The notes beneath the pieces were generated by a model. That model saw only the letters and a list, made by a program, of their open reading frames with translations. It was not told the DNA's origin and did no database searches. A stretch of DNA of 14,439 nucleotides from CAZYTO01 sp964650405. Lineage in GTDB: Bacteria > Acidobacteriota > Thermoanaerobaculia > Gp7-AA8. Shown piece after piece: positions 1-6,337 of this stretch; position 1 is the stretch's first letter, and every line of letters starts with the position of its first letter. Where the stretch lies: positions 1-14,439 of the forward strand of contig CAZYTO010000145.1 of assembly GCA_964650405.1 (NCBI GenBank), written 5' to 3'. A program made the position numbers and the translations under genes.

Positions 1-368
1 ACATGCACTTCGGTGATCCGGAGCTGCTCGATTACACCAGCCTGATCGAGATCGACGGCGAGTACGAAGGCTGCATCTATCTCACCTCGGCCATCGCCAT
101 GCTCAAGGACGTGCTCCTGATCAACGGCGAGGTCCAGGACTCTCCCGCCCACCTCAAGGACATGTGCCAGGAGTTCTCCAACGTGCTGTCGGGCAACGCC
201 AGCAAGGCCTTCGGGGGCAACTGGCGGATCTCCGTTCCCCGGACGCTGACGCGGCCGGAAGTGCTGGCTCTCGACTTGCCCGACTCGACGTTCGTCATGC
301 CCATCCTCTGGCGCGAGAAGCAGTCGCTGCTGGTGGTGGGACTGCGCGCGGCGCAGGAGGCCGCATGA
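1..368 (+). CDS. CheX-like chemotaxis phosphatase domain protein (5' partial)
   Basis: The frame is open from the left edge; 121 residues follow the ATG at base 3. CheX/CheC/FliY-family phosphatases remove phosphate from CheY-type receiver domains in the cytoplasm using a conserved E-x2-N helix. Here that motif appears as CQEFSN (E57 and N60 counted from base 3), followed by GNA and then a strand with the family-style Pro (ISVPRTL). An N-terminal beta strand (SLIEIDGEYEGCIYL) precedes it. CheX domains are usually about 150 residues, so roughly 25-40 N-terminal residues probably lie outside the window and the ATG at 3 is probably internal. The gene overlaps the next one by ATGA, indicating translational coupling. 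A CheX-like protein beside EAL and receiver proteins suggests it dephosphorylates a local receiver rather than a flagellar CheY, but that is inference. The family call comes from motif recognition only. Confidence 0.72.
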   Translation, partial: MHFGDPELLDYTSLIEIDGEYEGCIYLTSAIAMLKDVLLINGEVQDSPAHLKDMCQEFSNVLSGNASKAFGGNWRISVPRTLTRPEVLALDLPDSTFVMPILWREKQSLLVVGLRAAQEAA

Positions 369-1249
369 AGGCCACGGCCGTGCTGCCGCAGACCGTCTAT
401 CGCCGCGCGAAGGAGCCGGCCGAGCTGCCGCGGTCGTTGCGCCTGAAGGCGCTGGAGTGGGCGCTCTACTTCGCCGTGACCGGCGCACACACGGCGGCGG
501 AGCTGGGCCGCCAGATGCGGGCGGCCGTCGAGGATCGTGACACGGCTCTGCTGCGACTGGCGACTCTCGGCCTCATCGCCGAGGCGGAGCTCGATGCGTC
601 GGAGTACGTGCGGGCCCTCGCGGCGTCCGGTGATCGCGAGGAGAAGACGCTGCGCGAGTTCCTCGCGGCCGCCGCGGGTCCCGCGGATCCTTCGGCCGGC
701 GCGTCTTCCCCATCCGATGCGGCCGTAACGCCGGCAACGCCTGCCGTTGCCAGTCTCGCCGAGGTGCCGTTCGTCCAGCAGGCGAGCGATGCGGACAACA
801 CGGCCGTTCGTGTAGCGCCGCCGGCTGCGGCTGCCTCATCGCAGCAGCCCGTGCTCCGCGAAGTGACGGCCGAGAAACCGCCGGCCCCTTCGCGGATCAC
901 GCGTCCCGTGCGGACGGCGCCGCCCACCTTCGGTTTCACGCCACTGCCGATGCCCGCTGACGATGCGAGGGAGACCCCACGTATGGCGAAGACCCGCCGG
1001 TTCAGTATCCGTGCCCTGATGAACCTGATCGAAGGCCGCGCCGCGAGCCGCGAGGCCGGACAGCTCGACGTCTACCGCGTCTTCGTCCGCGTCGACACGA
1101 CCCTGCTGAAGCGGAACGGCATCGAGACACTCCGCTTCACTGAGGACCGGCTCATCTCCGATCCGGAGCTGGAGCAGGCTCTCGTGCGCAGCCTCAAGAA
1201 GACCCTCGGCCTCGACTGCCCGGACAGCGTATGGGTGGAAGGAGCGTGA
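365..1249 (+). CDS. Hypothetical protein, winged-helix-like N-terminus, Pro/Ala linker, conserved-looking C-terminal domain
   Basis: 294 residues. The ATG at 365 overlaps the upstream stop (ATGA at 365-368), which fixes the start; reading from base 164 would run inside the previous gene. Three segments are visible. Residues ~20-85 are helical and resemble a winged-helix fold (ALYFAVTGAHTAAELGRQ, then ALLRLATLGLIAEAEL, where a wing would follow). Residues ~95-210 are a low-complexity Ala/Pro/Ser/Thr linker typical of disordered tethers. Residues ~215-294 form a compact charged domain (RRFSIRALMNLIEGRAASREAGQ, VYRVFVRVD, SLKKTLGLDCPDSVWV). No signal peptide or membrane segment is seen. Coupling to the CheX-like gene suggests a shared signalling pathway; it could be a receiver partner or DNA-binding output protein. 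I do not recognise a named family and assign no function. Confidence 0.82.
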   Translation: MKATAVLPQTVYRRAKEPAELPRSLRLKALEWALYFAVTGAHTAAELGRQMRAAVEDRDTALLRLATLGLIAEAELDASEYVRALAASGDREEKTLREFLAAAAGPADPSAGASSPSDAAVTPATPAVASLAEVPFVQQASDADNTAVRVAPPAAAASSQQPVLREVTAEKPPAPSRITRPVRTAPPTFGFTPLPMPADDARETPRMAKTRRFSIRALMNLIEGRAASREAGQLDVYRVFVRVDTTLLKRNGIETLRFTEDRLISDPELEQALVRSLKKTLGLDCPDSVWVEGA

Positions 1250-1263
1250 CGTAGGCACACGCT

Positions 1264-1281
1264 CTTTACCTCTCCTTCACC
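1264..1281 (+). promoter_or_regulatory. PhoB/OmpR-type direct repeat upstream of the EAL gene
   Basis: CTTTACC, four bases, CTTCACC: two 7-bp half-sites with an 11-bp period. This is the layout used by OmpR/PhoB-family winged-helix response regulators. The right half-site ends exactly 46 bases before the ATG at 1328, the same distance as for the similar pair before the gene at 2197. The regulator is unknown. Confidence 0.45.
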
Positions 1282-1327
1282 GTCAGCGGGCTGTCCTGGC
1301 ACGGCGCCTCTGTCATCGTCGGGGGTG

Positions 1328-2080
1328 ATGTTCACCATCGAGCCCCACTTCCAGCCCATCGTTCATCTGACTACGGGGGAGGTGCTCGGCTACGAGCTGC
1401 TCTCGCGCGGGTCGGGGACGCTGCGCTCGCCCATGGCGCTGTTCGAGCACGCGCGGCGGTGCGGCAGCACGTGGGAGCTGGAGCGGGCCTGCCGGCTGGC
1501 CGCGCTGCGGGGCATCGCCGATCTGCCGGATGTCGTGCGGGGCCGGTACCTCTTCTTCATCAACGTCAGTCCGGATGCGCTGGAGAATCCGCGCTTCGTG
1601 GCCGGCTTCACGCTCCACACGGTCGAGCGGTACGGCCTGAGCCAGGAGCGCATCGTCATCGAGATCACCGAGCGCGTCTCGATCAGTGACTACGGCCGTT
1701 TCGAGGCCGCCATCCGGCACTACGCCAGCCAGGGATTCCGGATCGCGCTGGACGACTTCGGCTCCGGCCACAGCGGTCTGGTCACGCTCATTTCCTCGCG
1801 GCCGCACTTCCTCAAGCTGGACATGGCCGTCACGCGCGGCGTCCACGGCGATCCCTACAAGCAGATGATCGTGAAGTCGATGGTGGCCCTGGCCGAGAAC
1901 ATCGGCGCCGAGCTCGTGGCCGAGGGAGTGGAGAGATGGGACGAGCTGGAGTCGCTCGTGTCCTATGGCGTCCGTTACGCGCAGGGCTTCCTCCTGGGAC
2001 GGCCGGCCACGGCGCCGGCGCTCCTGCCGGAGATCCTGCGGCGGCAGTTGAGCGAAGCCGCGGTGGCCGTGGCGGTATGA
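1328..2080 (+). CDS. Stand-alone EAL-domain c-di-GMP phosphodiesterase
   Basis: 250 residues, almost entirely one EAL domain (PF00563 style) with no sensory domain attached. EAL enzymes hydrolyse cyclic di-GMP to linear pGpG with two metal ions in the cytoplasm. The residues expected for catalysis are all present: ExLxR as E23-L-L-S-R, N79 in FINVSP, E112 in IVIEITER, D142-D143 in DDFGSG, K163 in FLKLD, E199 in AEGVE and Q219 in AQGF. It is therefore likely active. A GTG at 1325 lies directly before the ATG; ATG 1328 is preferred because it gives the same distance to the upstream repeat pair as the next gene has. The ribosome site is weak (GGGGG at 1321-1325). The 78-base gap after the preceding gene holds the direct repeat, so it may have its own promoter. 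A tandem CTGATCG repeat begins just after the stop. Confidence 0.93.
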   Translation: MFTIEPHFQPIVHLTTGEVLGYELLSRGSGTLRSPMALFEHARRCGSTWELERACRLAALRGIADLPDVVRGRYLFFINVSPDALENPRFVAGFTLHTVERYGLSQERIVIEITERVSISDYGRFEAAIRHYASQGFRIALDDFGSGHSGLVTLISSRPHFLKLDMAVTRGVHGDPYKQMIVKSMVALAENIGAELVAEGVERWDELESLVSYGVRYAQGFLLGRPATAPALLPEILRRQLSEAAVAVAV

Positions 2081-2085
2081 GGGGG

Positions 2086-2113
2086 TCGCTGATCGCTGCT
2101 GATCGCTGATCGC
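2086..2113. repeat. Short tandem heptamer repeat (CGCTGAT)
   Basis: About three and a half units of CGCTGAT, one of them shortened, begin six bases after the EAL stop codon. The same heptamer occurs in inverted form downstream of the lipoprotein gene (8578-8664). Confidence 0.7.
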
Positions 2114-2132
2114 CCGCCCGCGGGGTTCGCGC

Positions 2133-2150
2133 CTTTACGCTTCCTTTACG
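2133..2150 (+). promoter_or_regulatory. PhoB/OmpR-type perfect direct repeat upstream of the V4R-like gene
   Basis: CTTTACG, four bases (CTTC), CTTTACG: a perfect heptamer pair with an 11-bp period, ending 46 bases before the ATG at 2197. Layout and distance match the pair before the EAL gene, suggesting one response regulator controls both. Confidence 0.5.
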
Positions 2151-2196
2151 TGAGCCGCGAGACCCTTGTGGCGTTCTTCGCGTACTACTGACGGCG

Positions 2197-2781
2197 ATGC
2201 GCGCGACGGCGGTGAGGCTGGTGGAAACGGACGAGGTCCTGACGGGTGGCCGGGTCCGCGGGTGGATGCTGCGCGCGCATCTTCTGTGGATTCGCGAGTA
2301 CGGCTCGGCGGAGGACGAAGCCATCCTGGCCGGCTCGCTTCTGGACGGGTTCGATCCGGATGCGTGGTATCCCTTCGCCTCGATCATCGCCCTCGACCGG
2401 GCCATCGCCGCGCACTTCGCCGACTCCGTCGACGAGACGGCCGTCTACGAAGACCTGGGCCGCTTCTCCGCGCGGCTGAACCTGTCCATGCGCTTCGCCC
2501 AGTGGCCCGCTGAGGATCACCATCGGTTCTTCGAAGAGTCGACGCGCCTGCACCATGAGCTGCAGGACTTCGGCCATGCGCGCTATCGCCGCCACGGCGC
2601 TACGCAGGGCGTCATGACGCTGTCGGACTACCGCTGCTTCAGCCGCGTCTACTGCGCCAGCGCCGCGGGATGGTATGAGCAGTGCCTCGTCCACCACGGC
2701 GCCATCCGGCCCGTGGTGGTCGAGGAATTCTGCCGCTGTTTCGGCGACGAGGCCTGCGTATTCGAGCTGCGGTGGCGTTGA
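2197..2781 (+). CDS. V4R / DUF2378 (TIGR02265)-like small protein
   Basis: 194 residues, soluble, no signal peptide. The C-terminal part (about residues 145-194) has the pattern of the 4-vinyl-reductase/haem-NO-binding-like superfamily and of the myxobacterial DUF2378 family: GWYEQCLVHHGA, then VVVEEFCRCFGDEACVFELRW, in which the terminal GDxxCxFxxxW is the recognisable signature. These folds bind small hydrophobic molecules or sense redox and gas signals in some members. No ligand can be assigned here, and no obvious haem-binding His-containing motif (such as YxSxR) is seen. The N-terminal half is helical, with DGFDPDAWYPFASIIALDRAIA as its landmark. It follows the EAL gene by 116 bases and shares its PhoB-like repeat, so a sensory role in the same c-di-GMP circuit is a reasonable inference. 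Family assignment is from pattern memory only. Confidence 0.8.
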   Translation: MRATAVRLVETDEVLTGGRVRGWMLRAHLLWIREYGSAEDEAILAGSLLDGFDPDAWYPFASIIALDRAIAAHFADSVDETAVYEDLGRFSARLNLSMRFAQWPAEDHHRFFEESTRLHHELQDFGHARYRRHGATQGVMTLSDYRCFSRVYCASAAGWYEQCLVHHGAIRPVVVEEFCRCFGDEACVFELRWR

Positions 2782-2848
2782 GGCGCGCGCTACACCATCT
2801 TGTCGACCGCCGCAGATGGGTGGGGCGACTAAGTCGGTTCGAAGCATG

Positions 2849-2880
2849 AAGGCTGGAAGGCTGAAAGGCTGAAAGGCTGG
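2849..2880. repeat. Four-unit octamer tandem repeat (AAGGCTGR)
   Basis: Four consecutive 8-bp units: AAGGCTGG, AAGGCTGA, AAGGCTGA, AAGGCTGG. They sit in the 196-base gap after the V4R-like gene. The rest of that gap shows no gene. Confidence 0.75.
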
Positions 2881-2933
2881 AAGGGAGACCCGCTGCGGCC
2901 GCAGGGACCGGTAGCCGCGTTCCCGGCCGGGCG

Positions 2934-2992
2934 TATCATCCCCGTGCCGCAATCGCTTCCGGGAGGAAACCACCAGCATGTGTAGTATTTGA
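2934..2992 (+). promoter_or_regulatory. Candidate -10 box, ribosome site and 4-codon mini-ORF before the desaturase gene
   Basis: TATCAT at 2934-2939 resembles a sigma-70 -10 box; no good -35 is seen. A strong Shine-Dalgarno sequence (GGGAGGA, 2961-2967) is followed by ATG at 2978. That ATG opens Met-Cys-Ser-Ile and then meets TGA at 2990-2992. The same frame is open again from 2993 straight into the desaturase gene. Confidence 0.5.
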
Positions 2993-3046
2993 GCAGAGCT
3001 CGCGGGGCAGTTCCGCTCCGCTTCGTCCTTCGCCGTCACCGCTGCG

Positions 3047-3883
3047 GTGATCGTGATCGTCGGCGGCTCCCTCCTTCTCGCTGAACGAATCACCCCGCTC
3101 CGCCGTACGGTCGAGTCGAAATTGCGCCACGTCGCGCGCAACCTCTCCGCCGGCGGCGTCTCCCTCGCTCTCATGTCCCTGCTGCAGGCGCCCCTCCTGC
3201 AGCCGGTGGCCGCCTGGATCGTGCGCAGCCGGATCGGACTGCTGCAGCTCGTGCAGTGGCCGCGCTGGCTGGAGATGCTGGCCGGCGTCGTGCTGCTCGA
3301 CTACACGCTGTGGTGGTGGCACTGGGCCACCCATCGCGTGCCGTTCCTCTGGCGGTTCCACCTCGTGCATCACGTCGACCGTGATCTCGACGCGTCCACC
3401 GCCCTCCGCTTTCACTTCGGTGAGCTGGCCCTGTCGATCCCCGTGCGTGCGGCGCAGATGATCCTCATCGGCGTCGATCCGCGGATTCTGTGGCTGTGGC
3501 AGACCATCCTCTTCGCGGCGATCCTCTTCCACCACAGCAACGTGCGGCTGCCGTGGCGCGTGGAGCGCGTCTTGGTGCGGCTGATCGTCACGCCGCGCCT
3601 GCACGGCATCCATCACTCCCTGGGCCGGGACGCGACTGACAGCAACTGGTCCAGCATCCTGTCGGCCTGGGATTTCCTGCATCGAACCATGCGCTTCGAC
3701 GTGCCCGACGAACAGATCGTCATCGGAGTGCCGGCGTACCGCGATCCGGCCGAGGTCACGATCGGAAGGATTCTTCTGCTGCCGTTCCGGCGGCAGCGGA
3801 ACGACTGGAGCGATGCCGGCGCCGGCGGGTCCGTCGAGCGTGCGAGTGAGGCGATTCGATCGGGTGGCGATGCGCCGCCGTGA
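3047..3883 (+). CDS. Membrane fatty-acid hydroxylase / sterol desaturase family protein
   Basis: 278 residues from GTG 3047. This superfamily (PF04116) consists of integral membrane di-iron enzymes that hydroxylate or desaturate lipids. The histidine clusters that hold the iron are clear: HWATH (residues 92-96), HLVHH (105-109), HF near 123, FHHSN mid-protein, and HGIHH plus SN further on. Hydrophobic segments lie at about residues 1-12, 36-60, 75-90 and 150-168. The start is doubtful: no Shine-Dalgarno precedes GTG 3047, and the 18 in-frame codons upstream continue the first hydrophobic helix (SSFAVTAAVIVIVGGSLLLAE). A good ribosome site and ATG lie at 2978 in the same frame but are separated by a TGA. 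The true protein may therefore be about 23 residues longer with a recoded, mutated or misread codon. The substrate is unknown. It converges on the response regulator gene with no bases between the stops. Confidence 0.88.
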   Translation: MIVIVGGSLLLAERITPLRRTVESKLRHVARNLSAGGVSLALMSLLQAPLLQPVAAWIVRSRIGLLQLVQWPRWLEMLAGVVLLDYTLWWWHWATHRVPFLWRFHLVHHVDRDLDASTALRFHFGELALSIPVRAAQMILIGVDPRILWLWQTILFAAILFHHSNVRLPWRVERVLVRLIVTPRLHGIHHSLGRDATDSNWSSILSAWDFLHRTMRFDVPDEQIVIGVPAYRDPAEVTIGRILLLPFRRQRNDWSDAGAGGSVERASEAIRSGGDAPP

Positions 3884-5071
3884 TCAGTTCGCGCGGCGGG
3901 GCTCCGGGGAGTAGCTGGCCGGGCGGCCGAAGTAGTAGCCCTGACCGAAACGGATGCCGAGGGATTCGGCGGCGGTGGCCGTCGACTCCCGTTCGATCCC
4001 TTCGAGGATGACGTCGCAGCCGAAGGAGTGGGCGAGGGCGACGATGTTCCGGACGATCTTCGTGCGGGTCGGATCGGTCTCGAAGTCCATTCCGAACTCG
4101 TGGCTGATCTTCAGGAACGACGGCCGGATCCGGTCGATGAGGGCGAGGTGCGAATAGGCCACGCCCACGTCGTCGAAGGCGAACCGCGCGCCGAGGTCCC
4201 GCAGGGCGGCGATCGCCGTGAGGACCTCAGGCGCGGCCGGCAGGGAGGCCTGCTCGGTGATCTCCAGGACGATGCGCCTCAGCGGCAGCCCGCCGGTCAC
4301 GGCGCCGGCCTGCAGCGTTTCCACGAGCCTGCCCGGAGCGCGGAAGACGTCCGGATGCAGGTTCATGAAGACCAGCGGATCGCGGGGGAGGCCGGCGACG
4401 GCGCGGGCCGTGGCCTCGAGGCACGCCAGCTCGAGCTCGACCACGCGGTTCTTCCGGGCCGCATATTGAAAGAGGAGGTCCGGCGCCCGAAAGAGCGAAT
4501 CCGACCGGTAGCGGGCCAGGGACTCATACCCGATCGCCTCGCGGCGGCCGCCGAGCGTGACGATCGGCTGAAAGAACGGCGTGAGCTCGGGGCTGGCGAT
4601 GATCTCCTCGAGGAGGGGAACGTGCTCGACGCGCGAATCGTCGGAGACGGCGGTCGCCCCGGCGGCAGCCGCACCGCAGCCGATCGTGTCGAGCGTCGCC
4701 TCCAGGTCGCTCACCTCGAACGGTTTGCCGAAGAAGGCCACCGCCCCCCGCGCCGCCGCCTCCTGCGCCAGGGCGTCGGAGTGATCGCCGCTCATGAGGA
4801 TGACGCGCGTGTCCGGTGCGTGCTCGCGGACGAACGGCAGCAGGTCGAGGCCTTCGTAGGCGAACAGCCCGGACAGCCGTACGTCGGTGACGATGTGCGA
4901 CGGCTGCAACCGCTGCACGATTACTTCCGCCGCCGCCAGGTCGCTGCATGTAATCAATGTCCGGCCGGCCCGCTCCAGGCAGGCCACCAACCCTTCGCGC
5001 ATCACCGAATCGTCGTCGATGATCAGGACCGACTGCGTCTCCCGGGTCTTCGCGTCGTCAGACGTTGCCAT
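3884..5071 (-). CDS. Response regulator with receiver (REC) and EAL output domains
   Basis: 395 residues. Residues ~14-130 form a CheY-like receiver: acidic pocket D19-D20-D21, phospho-acceptor D63 (VTDVRLSG), switch S94 (MSGD) and K116 (GKPF), all as in functional receivers. A short Ala-rich linker leads to an EAL domain (~155-390) with E183 in YESLAR, N237, E270, D300-D301, K321, E357 and Q377. DDFG is changed to DDVG and the Asp usually two after the catalytic Lys is Ser (FLKIS). These are mild departures, so c-di-GMP hydrolysis under phosphorylation control is likely but not certain. No sensor kinase is in the window. The CheX-like protein nearby could act on this receiver (inference). 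The minus-strand upstream region contains a small inverted repeat (TCGTT and AACGA five bases apart, 5112-5126) and only a weak G-rich ribosome site. Confidence 0.93.
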   Translation of the reverse strand: MATSDDAKTRETQSVLIIDDDSVMREGLVACLERAGRTLITCSDLAAAEVIVQRLQPSHIVTDVRLSGLFAYEGLDLLPFVREHAPDTRVILMSGDHSDALAQEAAARGAVAFFGKPFEVSDLEATLDTIGCGAAAAGATAVSDDSRVEHVPLLEEIIASPELTPFFQPIVTLGGRREAIGYESLARYRSDSLFRAPDLLFQYAARKNRVVELELACLEATARAVAGLPRDPLVFMNLHPDVFRAPGRLVETLQAGAVTGGLPLRRIVLEITEQASLPAAPEVLTAIAALRDLGARFAFDDVGVAYSHLALIDRIRPSFLKISHEFGMDFETDPTRTKIVRNIVALAHSFGCDVILEGIERESTATAAESLGIRFGQGYYFGRPASYSPEPRRAN

Positions 5072-5232
5072 GACCCCGACCCAAGCGGGATCGGTGCCGT
5101 CCGTGCACTCGTCGTTCTTTCAACGATTTAGCCCCCCGGAGCGGGCTGCCGGCGCTGTTCAGAAACTGGACGGCGCATGTGAATCCGGACGGGGGGCGAA
5201 GGGTCCGGGGGCGCTTTCAGGGGGACGCGCTT

Positions 5233-5285
5233 GGGATCAGAGCTTCTGTTTTCGCCTTGCAACGGAGAAGCGAAGATCTGACCCC
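5233..5285. repeat. REP-like imperfect palindrome
   Basis: The 14-base ends GGGATCAGAGCTTC and (reverse strand) GGGGTCAGATCTTC match at 12 of 14 positions and flank a 25-base centre with further partial complementarity (TTCGC and GCGAA). This size and shape fits bacterial REP elements, some of which are moved by RAYT transposases; no such gene is visible here. Confidence 0.5.
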
Positions 5286-5380
5286 AGCAGTCCGGCCCTT
5301 CGCAGTGGGGGGGGAGAAGGTGGTCCTGAGCCAAGCCGAAGGAAGGCGGATGAGGGGCAGTTCCCGGAGGTGCTGCCGGC

Positions 5381-5440
5381 GTTTGAGAAGCAGGTCCCTC
5401 GCTCCCCCAACGCCCGCCCGCCCCTCGCTCGGGATGACAC
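5381..5440. repeat. Probable dispersed intergenic repeat
   Basis: Two copies of CCCTCGCTC (5396-5404 and 5422-5430) within a segment running from GTTTGAGAAGCAGG to GGGATGACAC. Read on the minus strand it begins GTGTCATCCCGAGCGAG, a pattern I associate with abundant dispersed repeats in high-GC bacterial genomes. No second copy is in the window, so this is recognition from memory. Confidence 0.35.
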
Positions 5441-5477
5441 CGCCTTTCAGCTTGAAGCGCACCGAACCTCGACCGGC

Positions 5478-5518
5478 TAGAATCCCCACGAACGCGCCCA
5501 CCGGCGCGCTTCGAGGAG
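5478..5518 (+). promoter_or_regulatory. Leader of the membrane-protein gene: -10 box, hairpin and ribosome site
   Basis: TAGAAT (5478-5483) matches the sigma-70 -10 box at five of six positions; TTGAAG at 5452 is a possible -35 but 20 bases away. A 6-bp perfect hairpin (CGCGCC, loop CACC, GGCGCG; 5493-5508) follows. Then comes Shine-Dalgarno GAGGAG at 5513-5518, six bases before the ATG. Confidence 0.45.
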
Positions 5519-5524
5519 TCGAGC

Positions 5525-6064
5525 ATGAGCCATGTCTTGCTGCCGCCGTTCGGGGCGTGGGCGAATTTCTACGTCATCGTCGGCTCCTCGGCGGCGGCGC
5601 TGACGGGGCTGCAATTCGTGGTCATCGTCCTCGGGGCGCAGATCGGGATGCTCAATCCGGCCGCGCTCCGGGCCTTCGGATCGCCGACGATCGTCCACCT
5701 CAGCGCCGCGCTGCTGATCTCGGCGATCCTGTGTGCGCCGTGGCAGGCGCCGCTGAGTGCCGCCATCTGCCTCGCCGTCTTCGGCGTCGCGGGGCTCGTC
5801 TACCTGTTCCTGGTCCTCCTCCACGCCCGCCGGCAGACGGGCTACCAGCTCGTGGCGGAGGACTGGTGGTGGCACTTCATCCTCCCGGCCGCCTCGTACG
5901 CAATGCTGGCCGGCTCGGCGGCAGGAGTGTGGCGCGAAGCGCGGCCGGCGCTGTTCATGGTAGGGGCCGGGGCGCTGCTCCTCCTCTTCATCGGCATCCA
6001 CAACGCCTGGGACTCCGTGACGTTCATCGCCATGGAGCGGGTGAAGAGGGATGGAAGTGGTTAG
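5525..6064 (+). CDS. Small integral membrane protein of unknown function
   Basis: 179 residues; the start is supported by GAGGAG six bases upstream. About five hydrophobic segments are visible near residues 12-36, 55-72, 77-101, 117-137 and 143-163, so it is very likely an inner-membrane protein. The N-terminus (FGAWANFYVIVGSSAAALTGLQFVVIVLGAQ) is the most distinctive segment, and a WWWHF cluster precedes the fourth helix. I recognise no named family or catalytic motif. The last codons (GGA AGT GGT TAG) lie inside a repeat: the 16-base string GGATGGAAGTGGTTAG ending at its stop recurs 27 bases later. The native C-terminus may therefore have been replaced or trimmed when the repeat arrived. 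The next gene, an ECF sigma factor, lies 273 bases away across the repeat array, so the two are probably separate transcription units. Confidence 0.8.
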   Translation: MSHVLLPPFGAWANFYVIVGSSAAALTGLQFVVIVLGAQIGMLNPAALRAFGSPTIVHLSAALLISAILCAPWQAPLSAAICLAVFGVAGLVYLFLVLLHARRQTGYQLVAEDWWWHFILPAASYAMLAGSAAGVWREARPALFMVGAGALLLLFIGIHNAWDSVTFIAMERVKRDGSG

Positions 6065-6234
6065 TGGTTAGAGAAGGATGGAAGTGGTTAGTCGTTAGAA
6101 GGTGAGTGGTTAGAAGGGCGAAGGGCGAAGGGCGAAGAACAATCCGGGTTCCTTCGCCCTTCGCCCTTTGCTTAACCACCTTCTAACCACTAACCACTAA
6201 CCACTAACCACTAACCACTAACCACTAACCACTC
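6049..6234. repeat. Composite heptamer array with long inverted repeat
   Basis: The left part has GGATGGAAGTGGTTAG twice (6049, 6076), then GTGGTTAG and three GAAGGGC units. A spacer around AACAATCCGGG follows, then the complement (TTCGCCCTTCGCCC, TTAACCAC, TTCTAACCAC) and seven perfect tandem TAACCAC units (6184-6232). Left and right halves can pair as a long imperfect hairpin (~6092-6190). It lies between the membrane protein and the sigma factor and could terminate transcription. The remainder of the gap, 6235-6337, shows no gene. Confidence 0.9.
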
Positions 6235-6337
6235 CCACCTCCCGTGATCGAAAACAGCGAGAGATGTTTCCGCCGTGCGATGGGTGGCGGATAGTCTCGT
6301 GAGAATTTGCCGCGAGATTGGGTGCTCGGAGAAATGC

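Larger units (their letters stand above)
5072..5524. other. Non-coding region of 453 bases between divergent genes
   Basis: No convincing gene on either strand; the frames here are short and of poor composition. It holds the divergent promoters for the response regulator and the membrane protein, a REP-like palindrome (5233-5285), a probable dispersed repeat (5381-5440) and the leader of the membrane-protein gene. Confidence 0.7.

Noticed and set aside
2185..3174. 329-codon minus-strand frame across the V4R-like and desaturase genes
   Set aside because: Antisense to two genes with family motifs and crosses an intergenic repeat; no recognisable domain.
4028..5131. 367-codon plus-strand frame opposite the REC-EAL gene
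   Set aside because: The minus strand carries complete receiver and EAL motifs; this frame is its shadow.
5128..6105. Frames on both strands in the 5072-5524 gap, one continuing into the membrane-protein gene (5179-6105, +)
   Set aside because: They run through palindromic and dispersed repeats, lack ribosome sites, and conflict with the well-supported gene at 5525.
6184..6232. Telomere-like TAACCAC repeat
   Set aside because: It resembles TTAGGG-type repeats only superficially, is internal, short, and joined to other heptamers in inverted repeats between bacterial genes.
6275..6337. GTG at 6275 as the sigma factor start
   Set aside because: It adds 21 residues not typical of ECF sigma factors and lacks a ribosome site; ATG 6338 has GGAGA at good spacing.
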